Below are positions 37,968 to 47,515 of a stretch of DNA of 64,000 nucleotides, one piece after another. Location: the NCBI GenBank assembly GCA_017472665.1, contig JAFUOS010000026.1:54853-118852 (forward strand), given 5' to 3'. The notes under the pieces were generated by a model that was given only the letters and a program-made list of their open reading frames with translations, made no database searches and was not told the origin of the DNA. The DNA is from Tyzzerella sp. Lineage in GTDB: Bacteria; Bacillota; Clostridia; Lachnospirales; Lachnospiraceae. The translations under genes and the position numbers were made by a program. Positions within the stretch are counted from its first letter, which is position 1. Each line of letters begins with the position of its first letter.

Positions 37968-38639
37968 TTGGAAAAAGAAATGAATCAAGAAGCAACCTCT
38001 GAAGTTGTGGAAGATATGGAAAAAGAAGTAACATCGGAAACAGCGGAAGACACAGAAAACATGGAAGCAGCACAAGAAGCACAAAAAGCTGTATCTGAAA
38101 CGGTAGAAGAAGTGGAAGAAGGCGAGGAAGAGCCTGCAGAAGAATCTGAAGCAGGAGAAACAAAAGAAAAGAAAAAATTATTCGGTCGTAAACCAAAGAA
38201 AGATCCAAAAGATGAAAAAATCGAAGAACTTACCGACCGTGTCACAAGACAGATGGCAGAGTTTGATAACTTCCGTAAACGTACCGAAAAGGAAAAAGCA
38301 GCGATGTATGAGGTGGGAGCAAAGAGTGTTATCGAAAAATTGCTTCCAATTGTAGACAACTTTGAAAGAGGATTTTCAACAGTTGCAGAAGAAGACAAAG
38401 AAGATTCTTTTGTAAAAGGAATGGAAATGGTTTACAAACAAATCCTAACTACATTTGAAACAATTGGTGTAAAACCAATCGAAGCTGTAGGACAGGAATT
38501 CAATCCAGACTTACACAATGCAGTGATGCACGTGGATGATGAAGAAGTTGGAGAGAATATTGTCGTGGAAGAATTCCAAAAGGGATATACTTACCGCGAT
38601 TCAGTCGTAAGACATAGCATGGTTAAGGTAGCAAATTAG
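37968..38639 (+). CDS. grpE: Nucleotide exchange factor GrpE
   Basis: GrpE releases ADP from DnaK. The product has an acidic, low-complexity N-terminal tail of about 75 residues, a coiled-coil helix, and the conserved FDNFRKRTEKEK (about residue 100), LPIVDNFERG, and the C-terminal beta-domain with DLHNAVMHVDDEE. The start is probably TTG 37968, spaced 7 nt from AAAGGTGGA at 37952-37960; the ATG at 37980 is the alternative. It follows hrcA by 16 nt. Confidence 0.93.
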   Translation: MEKEMNQEATSEVVEDMEKEVTSETAEDTENMEAAQEAQKAVSETVEEVEEGEEEPAEESEAGETKEKKKLFGRKPKKDPKDEKIEELTDRVTRQMAEFDNFRKRTEKEKAAMYEVGAKSVIEKLLPIVDNFERGFSTVAEEDKEDSFVKGMEMVYKQILTTFETIGVKPIEAVGQEFNPDLHNAVMHVDDEEVGENIVVEEFQKGYTYRDSVVRHSMVKVAN

Positions 38640-38697
38640 ACCGAAAGCAACTTAGCGAATTCGAGCCAAAGGCGATGAATGAGGTTAGTGCGAGGTC

Positions 38698-38756
38698 GTT
38701 CTTGGAGATTAGTGAAACAAGTCTAAAGGACGCAGCTTTCACTTAGCGAGAAGAAC
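38698..38756 (+). other. Hairpin region in the grpE-dnaK gap
   Basis: GTTCTT (38698-38703) pairs with AAGAAC (38751-38756) and AGTGAAA (38711-38717) with TTTCACT (38737-38743), an imperfect long stem. The 162-nt gap also repeats TTAGCGA at about 38653 and 38744. No T-run follows. It may be a processing site giving dnaK its own stable mRNA, or a dispersed repeat. Confidence 0.4.
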
Positions 38757-38801
38757 TTCCTTGAAAAAATAAAATAATTAGTATAGAAGGAGAAATTTAT
38801 C

Positions 38802-40667
38802 ATGGGAAAAATTATTGGTATTGACTTAGGAACAACAAACAGCTGTGTAGCCGTTATGGAAGGTGGACAGCCAACAGTTATCGCAAATACAGAAGGAGCA
38901 AGAACTACACCATCTGTAGTAGCATTCACAAAAACAGGAGAACGTTTAGTTGGTGAACCAGCAAAACGTCAGGCAGTAACAAACGCTGAAAAAACAATCT
39001 CTTCTATCAAGAGAGAAATGGGTTCAGATTACAAAGTAACAATCGATGACAAAAAATACTCTCCACAAGAAATCTCAGCTATGATTCTTCAAAAATTGAA
39101 AGCAGATGCTGAAGGATACTTAGGAGAAAAAGTAACAGAAGCTGTTATCACAGTACCTGCTTACTTCAACGATGCGCAGCGCCAGGCTACAAAAGACGCT
39201 GGTAAAATCGCCGGCCTTGATGTAAAACGTATTATCAACGAACCAACAGCAGCAGCTCTTGCTTACGGTCTTGATAACGAAAAAGAACAAAAAATCATGG
39301 TATACGACTTAGGTGGTGGTACATTCGACGTATCAATCATTGAAATCGGTGACGGCGTTATCGAAGTATTATCTACAGCAGGTAACAACAGACTTGGTGG
39401 AGATGACTTCGACCAGAAAATCGTAGACTACATTGTAGCAGACTTCAAAGCAGCAAACGGTGTTGATTTATCAGCAGATAAGATGGCTCTTCAGAGAGTA
39501 AAAGAAGCAGCAGAAAAAGCGAAAAAAGAACTTTCATCTGCTACAACAACAAACATTAACTTACCATTCATCAGCATGAATGCTTCAGGTCCGCTTCACT
39601 TAGATATGAACCTTACAAGAGCAAAATTTGATGAATTAACACACGATTTAGTAGAAAAGACAGCAGAGCCTGTAACAAGAGCACTTTCAGATGCAGGCCT
39701 TACAGCAGCTGAACTTGGTCAGGTATTATTAGTTGGTGGTTCAACACGTATCCCAGCTGTACAGGACAAAGTAAAACAATTAACAGGAAAAGAACCAAGC
39801 AAATCTCTTAACCCAGATGAATGTGTTGCGTTAGGTGCATCTGTTCAAGGTGGTAAATTAGCTGGAGATGCTGGTGCAGGCGATATTCTTTTACTTGATG
39901 TAACTCCACTTTCATTATCAATTGAAACAATGGGTGGTATCGCTACAAGATTAATTGAAAGAAATACAACAATCCCTACAAAGAAGAGCCAAATCTTCTC
40001 TACAGCAGCAGATAACCAATCAGCAGTAGATATCAACGTAGTACAGGGTGAAAGACAATTCGCAAGAGATAACAAATCTCTCGGTCAATTCAGACTTGAC
40101 GGAATTGCTCCAGCACCACGTGGAATCCCTCAAATCGAAGTAACATTCGATATTGATGCAAATGGTATCGTAAACGTATCTGCTAAAGACTTAGGAACAG
40201 GTAAAGAACAACACATTACAATCACAGCTGGTTCTAACATGTCAGATGCTGATATCGAAAAGGCAGTAAAAGAAGCTGCTGAATTCGAAGCACAAGACAA
40301 GAAACGTAAAGAAGCTGTAGATGCTAGAAACGATGCAGACGCTATGATTTTCCAAACAGAAAAAGCATTAAGCGAAGTTGGGGATAAAATTGATGCAACA
40401 GAAAAAGCAGCAGTAGAAGCTGACATTCAGGCATTAAAAGATATCTTAGCACAATCTACTCCAGAAAACGTAACAGACGCTCAGGTAGAAGAAATCAAAG
40501 CTGGAAAAGAAAAATTAATGACTAGCGCACAGGCATTGTTCACAAAGATGTATGAACAAGCAGGTGCAGCAGCAGGAGCACAGGCTGGTCCAGGACCAGA
40601 AGCAGGTCCAGCTCCAGAAGGATTCGCAGGAGATGACGTCGTAGACGGAGACTACAAAGAAATCTAA
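38802..40667 (+). CDS. dnaK: Molecular chaperone DnaK (Hsp70)
   Basis: The 621-residue protein has the ATPase domain motifs [39 protein letters not shown] and [12 protein letters not shown]. The substrate-binding domain includes [18 protein letters not shown], and a Gly/Ala/Pro-rich tail leads to the acidic end DGDYKEI. The length is typical for Firmicutes, which lack about 24 residues of the ATPase loop found in Gram-negatives. GAAGGAG precedes the ATG. Controlled by CIRCE/HrcA through the operon. Confidence 0.98.
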   Translation: MGKIIGIDLGTTNSCVAVMEGGQPTVIANTEGARTTPSVVAFTKTGERLVGEPAKRQAVTNAEKTISSIKREMGSDYKVTIDDKKYSPQEISAMILQKLKADAEGYLGEKVTEAVITVPAYFNDAQRQATKDAGKIAGLDVKRIINEPTAAALAYGLDNEKEQKIMVYDLGGGTFDVSIIEIGDGVIEVLSTAGNNRLGGDDFDQKIVDYIVADFKAANGVDLSADKMALQRVKEAAEKAKKELSSATTTNINLPFISMNASGPLHLDMNLTRAKFDELTHDLVEKTAEPVTRALSDAGLTAAELGQVLLVGGSTRIPAVQDKVKQLTGKEPSKSLNPDECVALGASVQGGKLAGDAGAGDILLLDVTPLSLSIETMGGIATRLIERNTTIPTKKSQIFSTAADNQSAVDINVVQGERQFARDNKSLGQFRLDGIAPAPRGIPQIEVTFDIDANGIVNVSAKDLGTGKEQHITITAGSNMSDADIEKAVKEAAEFEAQDKKRKEAVDARNDADAMIFQTEKALSEVGDKIDATEKAAVEADIQALKDILAQSTPENVTDAQVEEIKAGKEKLMTSAQALFTKMYEQAGAAAGAQAGPGPEAGPAPEGFAGDDVVDGDYKEI

Positions 40668-40695
40668 TTTAGAATCTAATAAATAATAAGTAGAA

Positions 40696-40740
40696 TATTC
40701 TGCGGAACCTGGTGAAATCCAGGCTTCGCAGAATTTCCTT
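40696..40740 (+). terminator. Hairpin after dnaK, possible partial terminator
   Basis: ATTCTGCG (40696-40703) pairs with CGCAGAAT (40727-40734), with CCTGG/CCAGG inside. The T-tract (TTTCCTTG) is poor, so read-through to dnaJ is likely. Confidence 0.6.
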
Positions 40741-40779
40741 GTATTGCAGTATATAAAACAGATAGAAAGGCAGATTATT

Positions 40780-41967
40780 ATGGCTGAGACAAAAAGAGAC
40801 TACTACGAAGTGCTTGGCGTTGAGAAAAATGCAGATGACGCAGCACTGAAAAAAGCATATAGAGCCTTGGCAAAAAAATACCATCCAGACGTAAATCCAG
40901 GAGATGCAGAAGCAGAAAAGAAATTCAAAGAGGCTTCCGAAGCATATGCCGTACTTAGTGACCCAGAGAAACGTCGTCAATACGACCAGTTTGGACACGC
41001 AGCATTTGAAGGCGGCGCAGGCGGAGCAGGCGGCTTTGGCGGCTTTGATTTCAGTGGCGCAGATTTCAGCGATATCTTTGGTGATATTTTTGGAGATTTC
41101 TTTGGCGGTGGTTCTCGTCGCGGACGTGCAAACAATGGTCCAAGACAGGGCGCAAATGTCCGTAAAGGAGTCCGTATCACGTTTGAGGAAGCTGTATTCG
41201 GATGCGAAAAAGAATTAGATGTGGTATTAAAAGAACCATGTAAAACATGTAATGGTTCTGGAGCAAAACCAGGTACATCACCAGAGACTTGTCCAAAATG
41301 TGGCGGTAGAGGTCAGGTAACATATACATCCCAATCTTTCTTTGGAACTGTACAAAACGTACAGACTTGTCCGGATTGTCATGGAACAGGTAAGATTATT
41401 AAAGAAAAATGTTCAGATTGTGGCGGAACAGGTTATGTTTCCACGAGAAAGAAAATCTCTGTGACGATTCCGGCAGGTATCGACAACGGACAGAGCATTC
41501 GTATTCGTGAAAAAGGTGAACCAGGTATCAACGGCGGCCCAAGAGGAGATTTACTCGTAGAAGTAACGGTGTCAAGACACCCAGTATTTGGACGTCAGGA
41601 TATGCATATCTTCTCGACAGCACCGATATCTTTTGCGCAGGCAGCACTTGGAGGCGATGTGCGTATTAAAACTGTAGATGGAGACGTATTATATACAGTG
41701 GCACCGGGAACAAAGACGGATACAAAAGTTCGTTTGAAAGGAAAAGGAGTACCATCACTCCGCAACAAAAATGTACGTGGAGACCACTATGTAACATTAG
41801 TTATCCAGACTCCAGAGCACTTGAGTGCCGATGCAAAAGAAGCACTCCGTAAGTTTGATGAACTGACCGGAGATTCGCTGAATCAGGCAAAAGCAGGGGC
41901 TGCGGAAAAGAAGCATGGAAAGAAAAAGGGCTTCATGGATAAGATCAAAGAGACATTTGAAGATTAA
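40780..41967 (+). CDS. dnaJ: Chaperone protein DnaJ
   Basis: DnaJ delivers substrates to DnaK and stimulates its ATPase. The 395-residue protein has a J domain with the HPD motif in [15 protein letters not shown] and a Gly/Phe-rich stretch at about residues 75-110. Four CxxCxGxG zinc repeats follow ([32 protein letters not shown]), then the C-terminal domains. The start is ATG 40780 after GAAAGG; an in-frame start at 40744 is unlikely because [14 protein letters not shown] is the standard N-terminus. Confidence 0.97.
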   Translation: MAETKRDYYEVLGVEKNADDAALKKAYRALAKKYHPDVNPGDAEAEKKFKEASEAYAVLSDPEKRRQYDQFGHAAFEGGAGGAGGFGGFDFSGADFSDIFGDIFGDFFGGGSRRGRANNGPRQGANVRKGVRITFEEAVFGCEKELDVVLKEPCKTCNGSGAKPGTSPETCPKCGGRGQVTYTSQSFFGTVQNVQTCPDCHGTGKIIKEKCSDCGGTGYVSTRKKISVTIPAGIDNGQSIRIREKGEPGINGGPRGDLLVEVTVSRHPVFGRQDMHIFSTAPISFAQAALGGDVRIKTVDGDVLYTVAPGTKTDTKVRLKGKGVPSLRNKNVRGDHYVTLVIQTPEHLSADAKEALRKFDELTGDSLNQAKAGAAEKKHGKKKGFMDKIKETFED

Positions 41968-41996
41968 AGAAAATATCAGGAGGTTTTATTCAAGTC

Positions 41997-42620
41997 ATGA
42001 GACGAGTAAATAACATAACCAAAACCACAAACAACCGTTTTCTAAACATGTATGAACTCGACATGCAAAGCGACACTGGCAAACACAGCAGATATTTTGT
42101 TGCTTCCCGAGCAGAAAAAATCGAAGACTTGAAAATTACCACGCGGAAAAACAAAGCCGATGGCGTCATCATCTACAGTGTATATCGTGATGAAAAAACG
42201 AAGGAAGAAAAATTAGTGCTGATTCGTCAATACCGTTGTCCAATCGACGACTATATCTATGAGTTTCCAGCGGGTCTTGTAGACGCAGGGGAAGACTTTA
42301 AGACAGCAGGAAGACGTGAATTAAAAGAAGAAACAGGACTTGATTTTGAACCAATTGATGCAGAGGACATGTTTACAAAACCATATTTTACGACTATCGG
42401 CATGACAGACGAATCTTGCGGCACCGTATACGGGTATGCAAGCGGTACGGTTTCCAAGGAAGGACAGGAAGAGAATGAGGATATTGAGATTGTGCTTGCG
42501 GACAGAGCAGAAGTGAGGAGAATTTTGCGGGAAGAAAAGGTTGCGATTATGTGTGCGTATATGCTCATGCATTTTCTGAATACTCCGAAAGGACATATAT
42601 TTGACTTCTTATGTGTATAA
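41997..42620 (+). CDS. NUDIX hydrolase (ADP-ribose pyrophosphatase-like)
   Basis: The 207-residue protein has a perfect Nudix box: G, five residues, E, seven residues, then REL-EE-GL (GLVDAGEDFKTAGRRELKEE region at about residues 92-115). It hydrolyses a nucleoside diphosphate linked to another moiety. The surrounding context (IRQYRCPIDDYIYEFPAG) is like ADP-ribose pyrophosphatases. AGGAGG lies about 10 nt before ATG 41997. It follows dnaJ by 29 nt and may be co-transcribed with it. Confidence 0.9.
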   Translation: MRRVNNITKTTNNRFLNMYELDMQSDTGKHSRYFVASRAEKIEDLKITTRKNKADGVIIYSVYRDEKTKEEKLVLIRQYRCPIDDYIYEFPAGLVDAGEDFKTAGRRELKEETGLDFEPIDAEDMFTKPYFTTIGMTDESCGTVYGYASGTVSKEGQEENEDIEIVLADRAEVRRILREEKVAIMCAYMLMHFLNTPKGHIFDFLCV

Positions 42621-42741
42621 TAAACAACTTGGTTACATGAAAAGTGTGTGATTAGCGTAACACATTCGTCATACATTACGAAAACAGCAGATATCGTATA
42701 TGAATGAAAGAAAGCTGTGAAAAAGAATAGAGCGTAAAGAT

Positions 42742-42772
42742 AGAACGCCGGAGTGAATTCGGCGTTCTTTTG
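42742..42772 (+). terminator. Intrinsic terminator before the malate/fumarate cluster
   Basis: AGAACGCCG (42742-42750) pairs with CGGCGTTCT (42760-42768), followed by TTT. It lies in the 314-nt gap between the NUDIX gene and mdh; the rest of that gap holds only the promoter at 42822-42850 and an A/T-rich leader. Confidence 0.85.
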
Positions 42773-42821
42773 TTCGTTCTGCGCCAATTCAAAATTTTGG
42801 TATTTTCTTTTCCAAATTCGC

Positions 42822-42850
42822 TTGAATCATGAGGCTGAATGTGGTATTAT
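42822..42850 (+). promoter_or_regulatory. SigmaA-type promoter of the malate/Hdr/Frd cluster
   Basis: TTGAAT at 42822-42827 and TATTAT at 42845-42850 with a 17-nt spacer. No other comparable promoter is seen until 56.4 kb, so it may drive the whole cluster. Confidence 0.75.
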
Positions 42851-42934
42851 GTCGAAGTAATGATGGGCGTGAGCTCATTTTTTAAAAAACGAGATTGTTA
42901 AAAATTAGACAATGAGAGAATGAAAGGAGCACTT

Positions 42935-43882
42935 ATGAGCAGCAAAATTACTATTATCGGTGCAGGAAGTGTAGGTTCAACAATTGCTTATACTTTAGCA
43001 AACCAAGATATCGCATCTGAAATCGTGATGATCGATATCAACAAAAACAAAGTTGAAGGTGAAGTAATGGATATTATCCAAGGTACTTACTTCAGAAACC
43101 CAATTTCAATCGTGGCAGGAGAATACGAAGATGCAAAAGATTCTGATATCGTAATCATTACATCAGGTATCGCGCGTAAACCAGGCCAGACTAGACTTGA
43201 GTTAGCACAAACAAACGTAAACATCTTAAAGAGCATTACTTCAGAAATCGTAAAAGCAGCTCCAAATGCTAAATACATTATCGTAAGTAATCCAGTTGAT
43301 GTTATGACATATGCATTCCACAAATTCTCAGGACTTCCTGAAAACCAAATTATCGGTTCAGGTACAATCCTTGATACAGCAAGACTTCGTTGCGGACTTT
43401 CAGAACACTTTAACGTGGCTCAGAAAAACGTACACGCTTACATCTATGGTGAACATGGTGATTCATCTTTCATTCCATGGAGCTGTGCAACAATTGGTTC
43501 AGTACCAGTAGACGATTATCCAGAAGTTATGAGCAAGACTGGGGTAGAATTTGCACCAGTTGATAAAGAAGGTATGATTGAATACGTTCGTAAATCAGGC
43601 GGAAAGATTATTGCAAACAAAGGAGCAACATTCTACGCAGTATCTGCATCTGTTGTTCAATTATGTAACATCCTTCTTGCAGCATCTGATTCTATGGCAA
43701 CAGTTTCTACAATGATGCACGGAGAATACGGTGTTGAAGATGTATGCATGAGCACATTAGCACTTGTTGGTCCTGATGGATACAAAGGAAAAGTTCTCGT
43801 TGAATTAACAGATGAAGAAGTTGCCAAAATGCAAGCAAGCGCAGAAGCTTTAAGATCAGTTGTTTCACAAATTGAAATCTAA
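42935..43882 (+). CDS. mdh: Malate dehydrogenase, LDH-fold type
   Basis: The 315-residue protein has the LDH/MDH fold: IGAGSVGSTIA, catalytic His174 in GEHGDSS, and substrate-binding Arg150 in DTARLR. At the position that decides substrate (Gln102 in the classical lactate dehydrogenase numbering), the sequence reads A-R-K-P-G, giving Arg81. Arg at this site is the malate dehydrogenase hallmark, so oxaloacetate rather than pyruvate is the predicted substrate. Asp34 at the end of beta-2 fits NAD. The start is ATG 42935 after AAAGGAG. It leads a cluster with fumarase and fumarate reductase, which supports oxaloacetate -> malate. Generic annotation as L-lactate dehydrogenase would be a mistake. 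Confidence 0.88.
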   Translation: MSSKITIIGAGSVGSTIAYTLANQDIASEIVMIDINKNKVEGEVMDIIQGTYFRNPISIVAGEYEDAKDSDIVIITSGIARKPGQTRLELAQTNVNILKSITSEIVKAAPNAKYIIVSNPVDVMTYAFHKFSGLPENQIIGSGTILDTARLRCGLSEHFNVAQKNVHAYIYGEHGDSSFIPWSCATIGSVPVDDYPEVMSKTGVEFAPVDKEGMIEYVRKSGGKIIANKGATFYAVSASVVQLCNILLAASDSMATVSTMMHGEYGVEDVCMSTLALVGPDGYKGKVLVELTDEEVAKMQASAEALRSVVSQIEI

Positions 43883-43906
43883 AATAAAAGAGGAGAATGA
43901 TTCGAT

Positions 43907-44701
43907 ATGAAGTACAGTTATTATCCAGGGTGTACTCTGAAGAACAAAGCAAAAGATCTGGATGCTTATGCCAGAGCTTCTGCGAGAGCACTGGGATTTG
44001 AACTGGAAGAGATTGAAGATTGGCAGTGCTGTGGTGGAGTTTATCCACTCGGCTCTGATGAGATTGCAACAAAGCTTTCTTCCGTTCGTGCTCTTAACGA
44101 GGCCAAAGAAAAAGGCCAGGATCTGGTAACACTCTGTTCTGCATGTCATCACGTAATCAAACGTGTCAATGATGATATGAAGAACGTAGAAGATATCCGT
44201 ACCAGAGCAAACAATTATATGGAACTTGATGAACCATATGCAGGGGAAACGAATGTATTGCATTTTTTAGAAGTACTTCGTGACAAAGTTGGTTTCGACA
44301 AGTTGAAAGAAAAAGTGGTTAACCCACTGACAGGCAAGAAAATCGGTGCATATTATGGATGTCTGCTTCTTCGTCCTGGAAAAATCTTAGGATTTGACAA
44401 CCCGGAAAATCCAACGATTATTGAAGATTTTATTCGCGCCATCGGGGCAACTCCGGTTGTTTACCCATACCGTAATGAATGCTGTGGCGGTTACATATCG
44501 TTAAAAGAGAAAGAAATGGCAAAGAATATGTGCGACAAGATCGTTGACAGTGCAGAAGGATTTGGAGCAGAAATGCTTATCACAGCATGTCCACTTTGCA
44601 TGTACAACTTGAATAAGAGTACAGAAGGCAAGATTCCTGTTGTTTATTTCACAGAACTCTTAGCTGAAGCACTCGGAGTAAAAGAGGAGGTAGAAATCTA
44701 A
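43907..44701 (+). CDS. hdrB: HdrB-like subunit with two CCG iron-sulfur domains
   Basis: HdrB is the subunit of heterodisulfide reductase that carries two non-cubane [4Fe-4S] clusters. In this 264-residue protein both CCG motifs are intact: Cys9, Cys41, Cys42, Cys77, Cys80; and Cys152, Cys192, Cys193, Cys228, Cys231. The spacings match the C-x31-39-CC-x35-C-x2-C pattern within a residue. Clostridia lack coenzymes M and B, so the electron acceptor must differ. The neighbouring fumarate reductase subunits are obvious candidates. GAGGAG precedes the ATG. It ends with a TAATG overlap onto hdrC. Confidence 0.93.
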   Translation: MKYSYYPGCTLKNKAKDLDAYARASARALGFELEEIEDWQCCGGVYPLGSDEIATKLSSVRALNEAKEKGQDLVTLCSACHHVIKRVNDDMKNVEDIRTRANNYMELDEPYAGETNVLHFLEVLRDKVGFDKLKEKVVNPLTGKKIGAYYGCLLLRPGKILGFDNPENPTIIEDFIRAIGATPVVYPYRNECCGGYISLKEKEMAKNMCDKIVDSAEGFGAEMLITACPLCMYNLNKSTEGKIPVVYFTELLAEALGVKEEVEI

Positions 44702-45087
44702 TGAGTCACGTAAATAAAGTTGATCAGATCAAAGAGATTAGCGGCGTGAATCCACTCAAATGTATGAAATGTGGAAAATGTTCTGCTTCCTGTCCATCTT
44801 TCAATGAAATGGACATTAAACCACACCAATTCGTATCTTACGTTCAAAACGGAGATATCGAAAGTTTGGTTAACTCAAAATCACTTTGGAAATGTCTTTC
44901 ATGCTTTGCATGTGTTGAACGTTGTCCAAGAGATGTAAAACCAGGAAAATTAATCGATGCAGCAAGACAACTTGTTGTGCGTGAAAAGGGACAAACATAT
45001 TTGTCGCCAGATGAAGTTCCAGAATTACTTGATCCTGAAACTCCACAACAACTTTTAGTTAGTGCATTCAGAAGATACAGGAGGTAA
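44701..45087 (+). CDS. hdrC: HdrC-like iron-sulfur subunit
   Basis: The 128-residue protein has two ferredoxin-type cluster motifs: Cys21, 24, 27 and 31, then Cys65, 68, 71 and 75. It is an HdrC-type electron wire between HdrA and HdrB. The order hdrB-hdrC-hdrA is compact: hdrB overlaps it by one base and hdrA starts 5 nt later. Its size is slightly smaller than methanogen HdrC. Confidence 0.92.
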   Translation: MSHVNKVDQIKEISGVNPLKCMKCGKCSASCPSFNEMDIKPHQFVSYVQNGDIESLVNSKSLWKCLSCFACVERCPRDVKPGKLIDAARQLVVREKGQTYLSPDEVPELLDPETPQQLLVSAFRRYRR

Positions 45088-45092
45088 GCCGC

Positions 45093-47081
45093 ATGCAGAG
45101 AATAGGCGTATTTGTCTGTCATTGTGGTAGTAACATTGCCGCAACGGTAGACGTGAAAAAAGTAGTAGAGATGGCTGCTAAAGAGCCAGGCGTTGTTCAT
45201 GCAGAAGATTACCAATATATGTGTTCTGAAGCAGGACAGGCAAAAATCGCAGCAGCAATCAAAGAAAAGAATTTGACTGGAATCGTAGTATGTTCTTGTT
45301 CACCACGTATGCATGAAAACACATTCAGAGGAGCAGCTGAAAGAGCAGGCTTAAACCCATACATGGTAGAAATCGCAAACATTCGTGAACACTGTTCATG
45401 GATTCACAAGGATGTAGAAGAAGCTACAAAGAAAGCCGTTATCCTTGCAAGAGCAGCGATTGCAAAAGTAAACTTAAATACACCATTAAAACCAGGTGAA
45501 AGCCGCGTAACAAAACGTGCGTTAGTAATCGGTGGTGGTATTGCAGGTATCCAGACTGCACTTGATATTGCAGACGCAGGATACGAAGTAGATATCGTAG
45601 AAAAAACACCAAGTATCGGTGGTAGAATGTCTCAGTTAGACAAGACATTCCCAACACTTGACTGTTCTGCATGTATCCTTACACCAAAGATGGTAGAGGC
45701 TGCAGCACACGAAAAGATTACGATTTATACATATAGTGAAGTAGAAAAAGTATCTGGTTTCGTAGGAGATTTCACAGTTGATATCAAAAAGAAAGCAAGA
45801 TACGTAGATGCTAACAAATGTACGGGTTGTGGCGTCTGTCAAGAAAAATGTCCATCTAAGAAATCATTAAGCGAATTCAACCGTGGACTGAACACAAGAA
45901 GCGCAATCTACACACCATTTGCACAGGCAATTCCAAACGTACCAGTTATCGATACAGAAGCTTGTATCAAGATGAAAACTGGAAAATGTGGTATCTGTTC
46001 AAAAGTATGTCAGGCAGGTGCTGTTGATTACGAACAAAAGGATGAAATCATTACAGAGAAGTATGGTGCAATCGTAGTTGCAACAGGTTTCGATACAATC
46101 AAACTTGACAACTATGATGAATATGCATACAACCAAAGTAAGGATGTTATCACATCTCTTGAATTGGAACGTGTTATGAATGCAGCAGGTCCTACAAAAG
46201 GACACTTAGAACGCCTTTCTGATGGAAAACATCCAAAGGAAATGGTATTCATCCAATGTGTAGGAAGCCGTTGTGCAGATAACAGAGGAAAGAGCTACTG
46301 CTCTAAGATTTGTTGTATGTACACAGCAAAACACGCAATGTTAATCCGTGATAAATATCCAGATGTAAACGTAACTGTATTCTACATTGATGTTCGTACA
46401 CCAGGTAAGAACTTCGATGAATTCTACAGAAGAGCAGTAGAAGATTACGGCGTAAATTACATCAAAGGTCAGGTTGGTAAAGTTATTCCTCAACCAGACG
46501 GAAAATTATTAGTACAGGGTGTTGACCTTTTAGACAACAAACAGATTTTGAAAGAAGCTGACATGGTAGTTTTAGCAACTGCGATTGAACCAAATCCAGA
46601 TGTTAGAAAGATCGCTACAATGCTCACAGCAAGTATCGATACAAACAACTTCTTAACAGAATCACACGCAAAACTTCGTCCGGTAGAATCACCAACAGCA
46701 GGTGTATTCTTATCAGGTGTTTGCCAGGGACCAAAAGATATCCCTGAAACAGTAGCTCAGGCTGGAGCAGCCGCTGTAAAAGCAATCGGCCTCCTTGCAA
46801 AAGATAAACTTTTAACAAACCCATGTACAGCAAAAGCTGACGAACTGTTGTGTAACGGATGTTCAACATGTGCAAATGTTTGTCCTTATGGAGCTATTTC
46901 ATACGAAGAGAAAGAAGTAAATGATCATGGTATCCGTGAGACACGCCGTATCGCTGTTGTAAACAGTGCATTGTGTCAAGGTTGTGGTGCTTGTACAGTA
47001 GCATGTCCTTCAGGAGCTATGGACTTACAAGGATTCTCAAATAGACAGATTATAGCGGAGGTAGATGCAATATGTCGATAG
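45093..47081 (+). CDS. hdrA: HdrA-like FAD/iron-sulfur electron-bifurcating subunit
   Basis: HdrA holds the FAD that splits electron pairs. The 662-residue protein begins with an HdrA N-terminal domain (Cys9, Cys11, Cys67, Cys69). The FAD motif IGGGIAGIQ starts at about residue 146, SIGGRMS and LDCSACILTPKM follow, and a [4Fe-4S] site has Cys243, 246, 249 and 253. A further Cys set lies at about 286-305, and CVGSRC occurs in mid-protein. Two C-terminal ferredoxin motifs (CNGCSTCANVCP and CQGCGACTVACP) complete it. This is the full-length bifurcating type rather than a short oxidase-like HdrA. GGAGG precedes the ATG. Its end overlaps the MvhD-like gene by 10 nt. Confidence 0.94.
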   Translation: MQRIGVFVCHCGSNIAATVDVKKVVEMAAKEPGVVHAEDYQYMCSEAGQAKIAAAIKEKNLTGIVVCSCSPRMHENTFRGAAERAGLNPYMVEIANIREHCSWIHKDVEEATKKAVILARAAIAKVNLNTPLKPGESRVTKRALVIGGGIAGIQTALDIADAGYEVDIVEKTPSIGGRMSQLDKTFPTLDCSACILTPKMVEAAAHEKITIYTYSEVEKVSGFVGDFTVDIKKKARYVDANKCTGCGVCQEKCPSKKSLSEFNRGLNTRSAIYTPFAQAIPNVPVIDTEACIKMKTGKCGICSKVCQAGAVDYEQKDEIITEKYGAIVVATGFDTIKLDNYDEYAYNQSKDVITSLELERVMNAAGPTKGHLERLSDGKHPKEMVFIQCVGSRCADNRGKSYCSKICCMYTAKHAMLIRDKYPDVNVTVFYIDVRTPGKNFDEFYRRAVEDYGVNYIKGQVGKVIPQPDGKLLVQGVDLLDNKQILKEADMVVLATAIEPNPDVRKIATMLTASIDTNNFLTESHAKLRPVESPTAGVFLSGVCQGPKDIPETVAQAGAAAVKAIGLLAKDKLLTNPCTAKADELLCNGCSTCANVCPYGAISYEEKEVNDHGIRETRRIAVVNSALCQGCGACTVACPSGAMDLQGFSNRQIIAEVDAICR

Positions 47082-47515
47082 AAACAAATGAAGAATTCAG
47101 ACCGAAAATTGTAGCGTTCTGCTGTAACTGGTGTAGTTATGCAGGAGCTGACCTTGCAGGAAGCAGCCGTTTGGCATACCCTGCTGATGTAAAAATCATA
47201 CGTGTTCCATGTTCTTGCCGTGTAAACCCTATGTTTATCTTAAGAGCATTTGAAAAAGGAGCAGACGGCGTTATTTTATGTGGATGCCATCCAGGAGACT
47301 GTCACTACAGCACTGGTAACTTCTATGCAAGAAGACGTATGACACTTCTGTTCTCTATGCTGGATTACATCGGTGTAGAAAACGGACGTACCCGTGTAGA
47401 ATGGGTATCTGCTGCTGAGGGTGTGAAATTCTCTCAAACGATGAACGAGTTTGTAGAAAAGATTCATTCTCTTGGTAAAAACGTAAGATTGGGGGATTTG
47501 AGATGCAAGAATTAA
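47072..47515 (+). CDS. floxD: MvhD/FloxD-like [2Fe-2S] protein
   Basis: The 147-residue protein matches the MvhD family that connects electron donors to HdrA. It has CCNWCSYAGAD at residues 17-27, VPCSCRVNP near 46, and CGCHPGDCHY near 70, which supply the cluster ligands. In methanogens MvhD joins hydrogenase to Hdr; here no hydrogenase is present and three Flox-type proteins follow, so FloxD is the better name. It overlaps hdrA by 10 nt and the next gene by 13 nt. GGAGG precedes the start. Confidence 0.88.
   Translation: MSIETNEEFRPKIVAFCCNWCSYAGADLAGSSRLAYPADVKIIRVPCSCRVNPMFILRAFEKGADGVILCGCHPGDCHYSTGNFYARRRMTLLFSMLDYIGVENGRTRVEWVSAAEGVKFSQTMNEFVEKIHSLGKNVRLGDLRCKN

Noticed and set aside
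42935-43882. Annotation as L-lactate dehydrogenase
   Set aside because: The specificity position holds Arg (Arg81), not Gln, and the neighbours are fumarase and fumarate reductase.
43907-47515. Methanogen-type Hdr-Mvh complex
   Set aside because: No hydrogenase subunits are present; FloxA-like NAD-binding gene follows, so NADH is the more likely donor.
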